Below are positions 8,342 to 16,478 of a stretch of DNA of 58,934 bases, one piece after another (the stretch's first letter is position 1; each line of letters opens with the position of its first letter). Source of the stretch: JAEUMD01 sp044222395. Its GTDB lineage: Bacteria; Pseudomonadota; Alphaproteobacteria; Rhizobiales; Hyphomicrobiaceae. The position numbers were made by a program, and so were the translations under genes. Under the pieces are notes generated by a model. It was not told where the DNA came from. It did no database searches and saw only the letters and a program-made list of their open reading frames with translations. The stretch is taken from assembly GCA_044222395.1 (NCBI GenBank), contig JBGANK010000018.1, positions 1-58,934 of the forward strand, read 5' to 3'.

Positions 8342-9121
8342 TCAGGCCAATTCCCGCTCGCCCGCCTGGAAGGCCTTGACCGCTTCCTCGTGCACCGCCT
8401 CGTTCACCTCGCCCATGAGCCGCCGGAACGTCTCCGACGACAGGCTCTCGTAGTTGCGCGGCCGCCGGATCGTCACATCGACCGTCTTCTTCAGGCTGCA
8501 CGGACGGGTTGTCACGATGTGCACCTTGTCGCCCAGGAAGATCGCTTCCTCCAGGTCGTGCGTGATGAAGAAGATGGTGACCTTGGTGCGGTCGTAGGTC
8601 TCCAGCAGAGATTCATGCATTATCGACTTCGTCAGCGCATCCATCGCCCGATACGGCTCGTCGAGCAGCAGCACCTTGGGCTCGTTGATGAGCGCACGCA
8701 CGATTTCCGCGCGCCGCGCCATGCCCGATGAAACCTCGCCGGGGTACTTGTCACCGAAATCACCGAGCCCGGCCTCCGCAAGCATGTGCTGGGCCTTCTC
8801 GCGCGCCGCCGCCTTGCTGAGCCGCTTCTGCACGATCGGCCCGTAGGCGACATTCTCCACCAACGTCTTCCACGGAAACAGCGCGCCGTTCTGGAACACG
8901 ACCATGCGGTCGGCGCCCTGCGTTGCCTTCGGCTTGCCGGCCGCGATCTCCATCGAACAGTCGTTGACCGCGCAGACGTTGACACCCTCGGGGTCATAGA
9001 TCTTGCTGACATTGCGGATCGACAGGGCACCACCCATCGGCGCTCCGTTGCCGACAGATGGCCCGGCGGGGGCGGAGCTCGTGAGGTTTGAGTTCATCGT
9101 CATCTGGTTCATGCGGACCAT
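8342..9121 (-). CDS. ABC transporter ATPase homologue lacking Walker A
   Basis: 259 residues. The N-terminal half matches sulfonate/taurine transporter ATPases up to SMEIAAGK (about residue 63), then jumps through PKATQGA straight to the Q-loop DRMVVFQNGALFPW. Aligned by eye with the sister ATPase at 6443-7372, about 35 residues are missing, including all of GPSGCGKST. The remainder is intact: Walker B VLLLDEPYRAMDA, and H-loop ITHDLEEA with its histidine. The signature is degenerate, VSSGMARR instead of LSGGMRQR. The frame is open throughout and the gene sits in mid-operon, so it is not an ordinary frameshifted pseudogene. Either it is a structural, ATP-non-binding half of a heterodimer, or the in-frame deletion is recent. 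The start at 9121 has a modest AGGGA upstream. Confidence 0.8.
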   Translation of the reverse strand: MVRMNQMTMNSNLTSSAPAGPSVGNGAPMGGALSIRNVSKIYDPEGVNVCAVNDCSMEIAAGKPKATQGADRMVVFQNGALFPWKTLVENVAYGPIVQKRLSKAAAREKAQHMLAEAGLGDFGDKYPGEVSSGMARRAEIVRALINEPKVLLLDEPYRAMDALTKSIMHESLLETYDRTKVTIFFITHDLEEAIFLGDKVHIVTTRPCSLKKTVDVTIRRPRNYESLSSETFRRLMGEVNEAVHEEAVKAFQAGERELA

Positions 9122-9151
9122 TGTTCCCTGGATCAGCGGGCTCTGCGAACT

Positions 9152-10048
9152 CTAGCGACCTTGCAGCGCCAGCGCCTTGACGTGCCACTGCATCAGCCAG
9201 TTGCCGACCATGCGGACCAGCACCGATGTGAACCAGCCCACGAAGCCGAGCGTGATCATGCCGATCACCATCGGCACCGTGACGTTGTTCATGTAGGAAT
9301 CGACGATCAAATAGCCGAGGCCATGGTCACCCGACACCATCTCCGCGGCAACGAGCGAGAACCAGGCGACGCCGATCGAGATTTGCAACCCCGTGAAGAT
9401 GAACGGCAAAGCACCCGGCACCACCACGTTCTTGAAAACGTCCCAGTTGCTCGAGCCCAGACAACCGGCGGCGCGGAAATACGCTTCGTCGATCGACTGC
9501 ACCCCGAGCATCGTGTTCAGCGTGGTGACGAACAAAGAAGCTAGCGTGGCGAGGAAGATCACCGGACCTTCGAAGCCCGGGAACATCAGGATGGCGAGCG
9601 GCACCCAAGCCAGGATCGGGATCGGCCGCAGCGTCTCCAGGATCGGAAATGTGTAGTCGCGCACCTTCCTCGACCATCCCATGAACAGCCCGAGCGGCAC
9701 GCCAATCATGGTCGCCAGCGTGAACGCGATGAGAATGCGCCGGCAGCTGACCATGATGTGGTGATAGTAGTTCTCGGTGAAGATCGAGATCCCCTGGAAG
9801 GGCGTCGGCGAGAACCAGTCCTTCGCCACCGCAACCGGTCCCGGGATCTTGTCGAAGCGGTCGAGCTTCAGACCCTCGCACGCGAGCCAATACAAAAACA
9901 GCCACAGCAGGATACCAGCCACCGTGAGATAGGGCTGCGGCGTCGTCACGGCCTTCCTGATGCGGTACGAGATGCGCCCAAGTCCGGTCGGCTCCTTGGC
10001 ACGTAGGGGAGCATTGGCAACGCTATCTTCGCTGGTGCTGACTGTCAT
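9152..10048 (-). CDS. Sulfonate/nitrate-type ABC transporter permease (first)
   Basis: 298 residues, with about six transmembrane segments. The EAA loop RAAGCLGSSNWDVFKNVVVPG is at about residues 190-210, and LRPIPILAWVPLAI marks the SsuC/TauC/NrtB family. It follows the binding-protein gene after a 282-base gap that holds a strong stem-loop, and is followed 30 bases later by the Walker A-less ATPase. It is probably one half of a heterodimeric permease for methanesulfonate. Assignment of the substrate rests on gene context, not on residues I can read. Confidence 0.87.
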   Translation of the reverse strand: MTVSTSEDSVANAPLRAKEPTGLGRISYRIRKAVTTPQPYLTVAGILLWLFLYWLACEGLKLDRFDKIPGPVAVAKDWFSPTPFQGISIFTENYYHHIMVSCRRILIAFTLATMIGVPLGLFMGWSRKVRDYTFPILETLRPIPILAWVPLAILMFPGFEGPVIFLATLASLFVTTLNTMLGVQSIDEAYFRAAGCLGSSNWDVFKNVVVPGALPFIFTGLQISIGVAWFSLVAAEMVSGDHGLGYLIVDSYMNNVTVPMVIGMITLGFVGWFTSVLVRMVGNWLMQWHVKALALQGR

Positions 10049-10284
10049 ATCCTGGTCCGATGCTCGCTTTGAAACGCTTTCTTCAAGTGGGCCTCAAGTG
10101 GACAACTGATATGCCAGATTGCCGATGACCGACTTTGGAACGCTCGTCAGATCACTCCAACCCTCGTGCCCCTGCGCTTGCCCATCTCGCCACGCAAATT
10201 CACAGGACCAGGCTACTTTGATCATGCAGTCAGCGGCGAAGGTAGACGGTCCGCTGCGGCAGCGTTAACGCGGGCATTGTTGGT

Positions 10285-10315
10285 ATGGCGGCGCCCCTTT
10301 CGAGCGCGCCGCCAT
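10285..10315 (-). terminator. Intercistronic stem-loop after the binding-protein gene
   Basis: A perfect 10-base inverted repeat (arms 10285-10294 and 10306-10315) with an 11-base loop lies 15 bases after the binding-protein stop codon. There is no T run on the minus strand, so it is less likely a full terminator than an mRNA-stabilising hairpin or leaky stop. Such a hairpin would keep the binding protein more abundant than the membrane subunits, as is known for several ABC importers. Confidence 0.5.
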
Positions 10316-10330
10316 GCCTCCCGCGCACAA

Positions 10331-11458
10331 TCACTCCTTGTATTCAGACATCGGCTTGGCGTTGATGACGCCCAGCGGGCTCTTCAGACCGCGCTTCTCG
10401 AGCACTTTGCGCGCAATGCTGTCGTCGACGGCACCGTCACGAATCTTCTCAGCAGCGGCGGGCTTCTTCGGCAGGCTATAGAGGAACGCGGTCGCATCGG
10501 TCAGCAGCTTCTGCACACGATCCGTGACGACGTAGTCTAGCTGCAGCTTGACTGAACCGGGCGCGCCATCGGTTCCGTAAAGTGCACCCCACAGCACCTT
10601 GCGATCGATCTGCTCGGTCTGGCTTTCAGCCATCTTTGCGACTTCGGCAGCGTTCTTCAGATCGGCAAGGAACAGCTGTGAATCGAGCTCTCCCTCCATC
10701 CAAGCCTGAACGATGTCCGGGCGCTGCTCGATGAGATCGTTGAGCATGACGATGAAGGCGCCGTCGAGCGCATCGAAGTCCTCGCCGGACGCCGCCCGCC
10801 GCGCCAGACCGGCCTTCTCGATCTTGGTCGCTGTCGGTTCCCAGATCGCCGCAGCGTCGAGCTTGCCGGCGCGGAAGTTGGTGGTGATGACCTCGATGTT
10901 CTGGTTGAGATAGCTTTGCGGCTTGATCCCTGCCTTGCCGAACGCTAGCTGCACGAACCGGTCCGTGCAGGCGCCGTGCGGCGCCGACGTCACCTTGCCG
11001 TCCATCCACTTCACGGCTTCCATGCCATTGGCGAACTGCGGCGCGTCGTTGCGGACCAGGAAGATGTTGCACTGCTGCTTGGAGGTGCCAGCGACACCGA
11101 CGATGCGGATATCCGTACCGCCGCGGTCGGGCAGATTGCGAAACGTCGAAGCGATCGAAGGCATGTCGCCCATGTAGCCGATGTGCTGCTTTTCACCGGT
11201 CATCGCGTTGACGATCACCGAGCCTTGCAGGCCAACCTGGAACTCGACGGTAGATCCCTCGGGTAGATACTTCTTCCAGAACTGCTTGCCATTGTTGACC
11301 ACGCCGGACCAGGACTCGGTGTAGTAGGGCTGATAGCCTACGACTAGGCTCACTTTTTCGCCGGCCTTGCCGAATTCGACTTTCGCGTGTGCCGTCAGCG
11401 GAGCGGCCACCATGCCCGCTATGGCCGCGCCTAGTCCCAAAGCTGAGTACAATCGCAT
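10331..11458 (-). CDS. msmE: Periplasmic substrate-binding protein of the methanesulfonate ABC transporter
   Basis: 375 residues from the ATG at 11458, chosen for the strong GGGAGGAA upstream and the signal peptide that begins there (residues 1-25, ending AAPLTAHA). The mature protein matches the NrtA/SsuA/TauA type of binding protein: GYQPYYTESW near the N-terminus, a ligand-cleft segment GVAGTSKQQCN, and later NFRAGKLDAAAIWEPTATKIEKAG. Such proteins capture sulfonates, nitrate or bicarbonate. Divergence from msmABCD supports methanesulfonate as the ligand, as described for MsmE of Methylosulfonomonas. It is the first gene of the leftward operon and is separated from the permease by a stem-loop. 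Confidence 0.85.
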   Translation of the reverse strand: MRLYSALGLGAAIAGMVAAPLTAHAKVEFGKAGEKVSLVVGYQPYYTESWSGVVNNGKQFWKKYLPEGSTVEFQVGLQGSVIVNAMTGEKQHIGYMGDMPSIASTFRNLPDRGGTDIRIVGVAGTSKQQCNIFLVRNDAPQFANGMEAVKWMDGKVTSAPHGACTDRFVQLAFGKAGIKPQSYLNQNIEVITTNFRAGKLDAAAIWEPTATKIEKAGLARRAASGEDFDALDGAFIVMLNDLIEQRPDIVQAWMEGELDSQLFLADLKNAAEVAKMAESQTEQIDRKVLWGALYGTDGAPGSVKLQLDYVVTDRVQKLLTDATAFLYSLPKKPAAAEKIRDGAVDDSIARKVLEKRGLKSPLGVINAKPMSEYKE

Positions 11459-12232
11459 GCGCTTCCTCCCGAAGCTTTGACGTTGAACCGGGGGGCCGTA
11501 TTGGCCCTCTTGTGCCTGCAAATGCTTGCGGTCGTTGTTGTTGAGTTGTTGCGATGCCGCAGCGTTCCAAGCGCGAAGAACGGTCTTCTGAATTTTGCCG
11601 GCACCTCCTAATCCTTTCCAGGAACTGCATTCTCTCCCTGGCGGATGCGACGGCCCATGCGCCGGGGGAAGAACCCAGATCGGAGCCAAGCCACTTGCCA
11701 AGTTGTCGCAGGTCACATGGCACGATGCAAAGGTCGCCATGTAAAATCGTTCGTATTGATGCAGTGATACCTGCTACCTATCAGAGCCGGCTCTTGCTCG
11801 GGTTGACCCGCACTTGGCGCCATCACATTCGCCATCGACGATATGGAGCACGCCGGGCAATGCTTGCAGTCCGACAGGTCTGTCATCCGAGCAGCTTTCA
11901 GAATTCGACGCCGATGCTCCTCCGCTTGCTGCCAAGTTGGCGCGAGACATCAGACCTCGATCGCCAGCGACCCGCGTCTGGTGCCCTCGTGATTTGCAGG
12001 TTCGATCACGAGATAGGGAGTTTTGATTGTTTTCATCAATCTTCGTTGTGGCACAGTCCCGCCAGGATTCGCGTGGCTTTACCCCCGTTTCCGGCGTTCG
12101 TGCGGGAGCCGATTGAGACTTGGCATTCGCCCTTTCTTTTCCGCCGCCATCGGAACTTACAGCCGCCACGCGCCACGCGTCTGAGATGAAGATCCGCTCT
12201 CGCACGAGCCGGATCGTGGAGGAGGTGCCCGA
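11459..12232. promoter_or_regulatory. Divergent control region between msmE and msmA
   Basis: This 774-base gap must hold the promoters of both msm operons. It is unusually long and holds no convincing gene. A short dyad, TTGAT-N7-ATCAA at 12023-12039, lies about 195 bases before msmA in an AT-rich patch and is a possible operator. Both flanking genes have strong ribosome binding sites (GGGAGGAA for msmE, GGAGGAGG for msmA). No regulator gene is in the gap. Confidence 0.5.
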
Positions 12233-13495
12233 ATGCCTGCACGCAATCACAGCCAGTGGCTCGCCAAGCCCACGCTCGAGGCCGGCGAGTGGATCGACAG
12301 CCGCATCTACTCGGACCAGGACATCTTCAACGACGAGATGGAGCGCATCTTCAAGCGCGTCTGGATTCCCGTCTGTCACGAATCCGAGCTGCCCGAGCCT
12401 TACAATTTCCGCACCACCTCGATCGCCGGCGAGCCGATTATCGTCGCCCGCGGCCCCGACAAAGAAATCCGCGCATTCCTTAACGTCTGCCCGCATCGCG
12501 GCATGCTGCTCGAGCGGCGTCCGGCCGGAAGTTTCCTTGAGGGCCAGCCCAGCGGCAACCCCAAGCGCATCACCTGCATGTTCCACGCCTGGCAATTCGA
12601 CATGAAAGGCAACTGCGTCTACGTCGCCCGCGAGAAGGAAGGCTACCAGGATCGCCTGTGCAAGGAGGAGGTCGGCCTTCGCCGGCTGCGCTGCGAGGTG
12701 AAGTTCGGTGGCTTCGTCTGGGTAACGCTCGACGACAATCCCAAGATCGGACTGGAGGAGTGGGCCGGCGAGCCGTTCGAGTGCCTGCGCAAGAGTATCG
12801 ATGCCGAGCCGCTCGAGGTCTTCCATTATCACAAGGCGATCATCGACACGAACTACAAGCTCTGGCACGACACCAACAGCGAGTTCTATCACGACTTCAT
12901 GCACTACCATAACCGCGTGACCGGCTTCAACGACGCCTACTTCGCGCGCAAGAACTTCGCCTTCAAGAACGGCCATGTTGTCGTCGGCACCTTCGAGGTC
13001 AACTACGAGAACTATGAGGGCTTCGAGAGCCGCGGCGCGCTGTCGTTCCCGCATCTGCCACCCAATCAGTGGTACATGGTCGACTTGTTCCCCGGCATGA
13101 ACTTCAACCTGCGCGGATCGGCATTGCGCTGTGACATCGTCACGCCGCTCGGCCCCGACAAGGTGATGATCGAATTCCGTGGCCTCGGCCTCAAGCGCGA
13201 CACGCCCGAGGAACGCGAGACGCGCATCAATCATCACAACTCGATCTGGGGACCGTTCGGCCGCAATCTGCACGAGGACCTGATCGGCGTCGCGGGACAA
13301 GGCGCCACGATGCGGCCGCATACCGAACCGCGCCAGATCCTGCATGGCCGGCACGAAAACCAAACCATCCACGACGAGGTTGGCATGCGCCACTACTACG
13401 ACGAGTGGGGCCGCTGGATGAATCGTTTGCCCAACGAGCCTACCAAGCCCTGGCACGAGCGCAACCCGGGCGAATCGGCCGAAGCTGCCGAATAG
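12233..13495 (+). CDS. msmA: Methanesulfonate monooxygenase, Rieske oxygenase alpha subunit
   Basis: 420 residues, start ATG preceded by GGAGGAGG. The N-terminal Rieske domain has C86-P-H88 and C115-M-F-H118; between H88 and C115 there are exactly 26 residues, against about 16-18 in ordinary Rieske proteins. The C-X-H-X26-C-X2-H pattern is the described hallmark of MsmA. The catalytic domain follows, with likely mononuclear iron ligands H220 and H224 or H226 in the segment DTNSEFYHDFMHYH. The enzyme splits methanesulfonate with O2 and NADH to formaldehyde and sulfite. It is the first gene of an msmA-B-C-D operon. The spacing and the four-component order make this one of the safest calls in the window. 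Confidence 0.93.
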   Translation: MPARNHSQWLAKPTLEAGEWIDSRIYSDQDIFNDEMERIFKRVWIPVCHESELPEPYNFRTTSIAGEPIIVARGPDKEIRAFLNVCPHRGMLLERRPAGSFLEGQPSGNPKRITCMFHAWQFDMKGNCVYVAREKEGYQDRLCKEEVGLRRLRCEVKFGGFVWVTLDDNPKIGLEEWAGEPFECLRKSIDAEPLEVFHYHKAIIDTNYKLWHDTNSEFYHDFMHYHNRVTGFNDAYFARKNFAFKNGHVVVGTFEVNYENYEGFESRGALSFPHLPPNQWYMVDLFPGMNFNLRGSALRCDIVTPLGPDKVMIEFRGLGLKRDTPEERETRINHHNSIWGPFGRNLHEDLIGVAGQGATMRPHTEPRQILHGRHENQTIHDEVGMRHYYDEWGRWMNRLPNEPTKPWHERNPGESAEAAE

Positions 13496-13615
13496 GCGCG
13501 ATTGACTTTGCCGGTGGATGCCTTCTTCCAATCCACCCGCTACCGTCGACGCGAGCACGTCGCCCCCTTGGGCCAACAAGAACCGACTGAACGTCTCGAA
13601 TTGGGAGATGCGTCC

Positions 13616-14113
13616 ATGCACAAGAACGGACACGACGCCGCGTCCGTGGTTCGCGATACGATCTATCGCGCCACCATGGCGCTCGATGATCAAAAGTGGG
13701 AGGACTGGCTCGGCATGTGCGCCGAGGATTTCCACTACAAGATCACGGCGTATAGCCCCGAGATCAACAAGGACATGATCTACCTGCAGGGCAAGCGCAA
13801 GGACATGGAGACGATGGTGCGGCTGCTGCCCAAGCACAACACCGATCATTCCCCGCTGCGGCGCCACACTTCTGTCTATGCCGTCGATGTCGCCGACGAC
13901 ATGAAGAGCGCCTCGGCCGTCAGCTCGTTCGTTATCTACCAGAACATGCTCGATGGCGTGAACTCACACCTCGATGCCGGCGAGAGCCGGTTGTTCCTGG
14001 TCGGCAAGTATCACGACACCTTCGAGCTGGAGAACGGCCAGGCGAAATTCGTCAAACGCGAGGTGCGCCTCGACAACCGTCGACTCGACAAGGGCTCGCA
14101 CTGGCCACTCTGA
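13616..14113 (+). CDS. msmB: Methanesulfonate monooxygenase, beta subunit
   Basis: 165 residues from the ATG at 13616, with GGGAG about 10 bases upstream; a longer frame from 13502 lacks a site and adds unlikely sequence. It is a ring-hydroxylating dioxygenase beta-subunit/SnoaL-like fold: an N-terminal helix with YRATMALDDQKWEDWLGMC, then FHYKI, a central strand-rich region and a C-terminal strand VKREVRLDNRRLDKGS. The beta subunit has no cofactor and packs with alpha in the hexamer. It follows msmA after 120 bases and precedes the ferredoxin. Confidence 0.9.
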   Translation: MHKNGHDAASVVRDTIYRATMALDDQKWEDWLGMCAEDFHYKITAYSPEINKDMIYLQGKRKDMETMVRLLPKHNTDHSPLRRHTSVYAVDVADDMKSASAVSSFVIYQNMLDGVNSHLDAGESRLFLVGKYHDTFELENGQAKFVKREVRLDNRRLDKGSHWPL

Positions 14114-14263
14114 GCTCGCAGCAAGCTCAATTGTAGACAGGAAGCACACACCCACCGCCGCAATCGCACGACCCCGGTGACAGTTCGTTCACGACCTTGG
14201 CGAGCCACACCGGTTGATTGGAATGGGCCGCCCACCTCGGGCGAGGAAGGAACTGCAAATCAC

Positions 14264-14644
14264 ATGAGCTGGATCAAGGTTTGCAAGGCCGCCGACGTGG
14301 CGCCCAATACGCTCAAGAAATACTGGGTTTCCGGCGGCATTCCCGTCGTCATCGCCAATTACGGCTCGGGCTTCGCCGCCATGCCTCCCGTGTGCCCGCA
14401 CATGGAGGAGCCTCTGGAAGAATCGGCCGTCATAGCCAATTGCGTCCTCACCTGCACCAAGCACCTGTGGGCCTGGGATCTGCGCACCCTCGCCATGCAC
14501 GGCCCCGAGACGGCGAAGGACATCAGAACCTATGAGTGCAAGGAGGAGAACGGCGATGTTCTCGCCTTTGTGGCCGAGGAGATCGTCTACGAATTCGACG
14601 ACGAGGACGACATGGACGACGATTCCTTCTTCTCAAAATCCTGA
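14264..14644 (+). CDS. msmC: Methanesulfonate monooxygenase, Rieske ferredoxin
   Basis: 126 residues from the ATG at 14264, preceded by GAGGAAGGAA. A single Rieske domain with CPH and CTKH separated by 17 residues (normal spacing, unlike MsmA) binds a [2Fe-2S] cluster. The C-terminus is very acidic, FDDEDDMDDD, a likely docking surface for the reductase or oxygenase. It transfers electrons from MsmD to MsmA. It is 150 bases after msmB and 130 before msmD, same strand. Confidence 0.91.
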   Translation: MSWIKVCKAADVAPNTLKKYWVSGGIPVVIANYGSGFAAMPPVCPHMEEPLEESAVIANCVLTCTKHLWAWDLRTLAMHGPETAKDIRTYECKEENGDVLAFVAEEIVYEFDDEDDMDDDSFFSKS

Positions 14645-14774
14645 AGCGTGCACGCAACGCGCTTGCCGCACGCACATCATCGATCTGTCACCGCACGACG
14701 AAAGCCACGGACACCCACTCACAAGCGGCGCGCCGCCACGGCCGAACACTTGACTTGAGAAGAATGCTTGCAGC

Positions 14775-15818
14775 ATGAAGGTAACGGTTCAGAGCAAGTC
14801 GGGCATCGCCGAATTCGAGGCTGATCCCTCCGACAATCTGCTCTATTGCGGCCTGAAGCACGGCCTCGGCCTGCCATACGAATGCGCAACCGGAACATGC
14901 GGCACCTGCCGCGCCCGTGTCATGGAAGGCGACGTCTCGCTCTCATGGCAATCCGCCCCAGGCCTCGCCTACGTCAAGCGCGCCAAGAACGAGGTGTTGC
15001 TGTGCCAGGCCCACGCCCACGGCGATTGCGTGGTGCGCGTACCGGCCAAGGTTGACGTGCTAGACGACTCAGCGCCCCGCCCTGCCGACTTCCAAGGACG
15101 AATAGACATTGTGCGCCGCTTGACGCACGACGTTGTGCATTTCGAGGTCGCCCTCAACCGGCCGATTTGCTTTGCCGCCGGTCAGTTCGCCGCACTCTCA
15201 TGTGCAGCCGTCGAGGGCGCGCGCGCCTACACAATGGTCAACCACGCCGAGAGCACCGACCGGCTCGTCTTCGCCGTCAAGCGCAAGCCCGGCGGCCGCT
15301 TCTCCGACTGGCTGTTCGATACCGACGTCACCGGTCAGTCGCTTGTGCTGATGGGACCGCTCGGTCGAGCAACGTTCCGTCCCGAGGAAAAAAAGAACTT
15401 TCTGTGCATCGCCGGCGGTTCCGGCGTGGCCGGCATGCTCGCAATCACTCAGCACGCGACCCGCAACGGCTATTTGAAATCCCATGCCGGCCATGTCTTC
15501 TTCGGCGTGCGCACCATGCAGGACTGCTTCTACGTCGCCGAGTTTGCCGACTATGTCCGGCGCGCCGATGGCAATCTCGATGTGACGATCGCACTGTCCA
15601 ATGAAGAACCGCCACAGGACAGGCATCCAGCCCACCCCGAGCTTCGCTTGGCAGGTGGCTTCGTGCACGAGGTGGCGGCGCGCGCCATGGCTGGCCGTTA
15701 CGACAACATTGTCGGCTTTGTTGCCGGCCCGCCCCCAATGGTCGACGGAGCACTGCGCATGTTGATCATGGAGGCGCGGCTTCCCGCGGAATTCATACGC
15801 TACGACAAGTTCGGTTGA
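14775..15818 (+). CDS. msmD: Methanesulfonate monooxygenase, NADH:ferredoxin reductase
   Basis: 347 residues. The N-terminal plant-type [2Fe-2S] domain has CATGTCGTC (about residues 38-46) and the fourth cysteine in LLCQAHA. It is followed by an FAD domain (about 100-200, with ARAYTMVNH) and an NAD domain (about 205-345, with AGGSGVAGMLA and VAGPPPMVDGAL). This is the class that takes NADH electrons and passes them to the Rieske ferredoxin. It is the fourth gene of the msm operon. The ribosome binding site is weak, but the start matches the family. Confidence 0.91.
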   Translation: MKVTVQSKSGIAEFEADPSDNLLYCGLKHGLGLPYECATGTCGTCRARVMEGDVSLSWQSAPGLAYVKRAKNEVLLCQAHAHGDCVVRVPAKVDVLDDSAPRPADFQGRIDIVRRLTHDVVHFEVALNRPICFAAGQFAALSCAAVEGARAYTMVNHAESTDRLVFAVKRKPGGRFSDWLFDTDVTGQSLVLMGPLGRATFRPEEKKNFLCIAGGSGVAGMLAITQHATRNGYLKSHAGHVFFGVRTMQDCFYVAEFADYVRRADGNLDVTIALSNEEPPQDRHPAHPELRLAGGFVHEVAARAMAGRYDNIVGFVAGPPPMVDGALRMLIMEARLPAEFIRYDKFG

Positions 15819-15897
15819 AGAACGGGCATCCGCGCGCAATCCGCCGGACCGCGACAGCACTGCAATCACCGGGCCCGCCCGGTGCATGGAGCAAGCG

Positions 15898-16344
15898 ATG
15901 ATCGATACCAGCAAGGCGCAGTCGGTGCTGCGCGAGGCGAGTCTGTTCAAGGGTTTGAAGCCGGAGGCGATCACAGCGCTTGCGGACATCACCGATCAGC
16001 TCCGCTTCGAGGAAGGTGATGACATCTACCGGCTGGGAGATTCCGCACTCCACGTCTTTGTCGTCGTCTCCGGCCGCGTCCGCTTCTCGCTCGGCGTTGG
16101 CAATCGCGCATCTTCTGCAAATACTATCATGAAATCGGGAGATGCCTTCGGCTGGGCGGCTCTGATCGGCGAGGAACCACGCCGCGTGGCGACCGCCACC
16201 TGCCTGGAGGACACCACCGTGCTAGCCATCAGCGGCAATGCGTTGACCAAGTACTTTTCCACTGACACCGCCAGCGGCTATTCCGTCATGCGACAGCTCG
16301 CCGACCGCATATCGCGCGATCTGCTTTCCGCCCTCACCACGTGA
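15898..16344 (+). CDS. Stand-alone cyclic-nucleotide-binding domain protein
   Basis: 148 residues from the ATG at 15898, which has GGAG ten bases upstream; an ATG at 15886 is an alternative. It is one Crp-like cNMP-binding domain: LFKGLKPEAITAL at the start, GDDIYRLGD, the FVVVSGRVRFSLG strands, a phosphate-binding-cassette-like GDAFGWAALIGEEPRRVATA, and a C-terminal helix. There is no helix-turn-helix and no second domain, so it is not a standard transcription factor. It starts 80 bases after msmD on the same strand and may be the fifth gene of the operon. It may sense a nucleotide or bind a partner protein; which one cannot be told. Confidence 0.8.
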   Translation: MIDTSKAQSVLREASLFKGLKPEAITALADITDQLRFEEGDDIYRLGDSALHVFVVVSGRVRFSLGVGNRASSANTIMKSGDAFGWAALIGEEPRRVATATCLEDTTVLAISGNALTKYFSTDTASGYSVMRQLADRISRDLLSALTT

Positions 16345-16478
16345 CTTCGGCCCCCGCACACGACAAGCAGAAGCGGTATCAACCACACCAGCGCCGTTCC
16401 TGTGTCACATGACTCAAGACCGCTCATGTCTGACAGAAACGCACGAAACATCAACGAGCATCGACGAGCCGCTCTGCT

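Noticed and set aside
8342..9121. Calling the Walker A-less ATPase a frameshifted pseudogene
   Set aside because: The frame is intact over the whole length and the loss is a clean in-frame gap; a functional but degenerate subunit fits equally well.
12049..12066. Sigma-54-like TGGCAC box upstream of msmA
   Set aside because: The required TTGC element at the correct distance is absent.
11554..12189. 211-residue open frame between the two msm operons on the plus strand
   Set aside because: No family resemblance, poor start context and composition unlike the coding neighbours; more likely part of the divergent control region.
11774..13867. 697-residue open frame opposite msmA
   Set aside because: Antisense shadow of a high-GC gene; its sequence mirrors the Rieske gene's codon pattern and has no family of its own.
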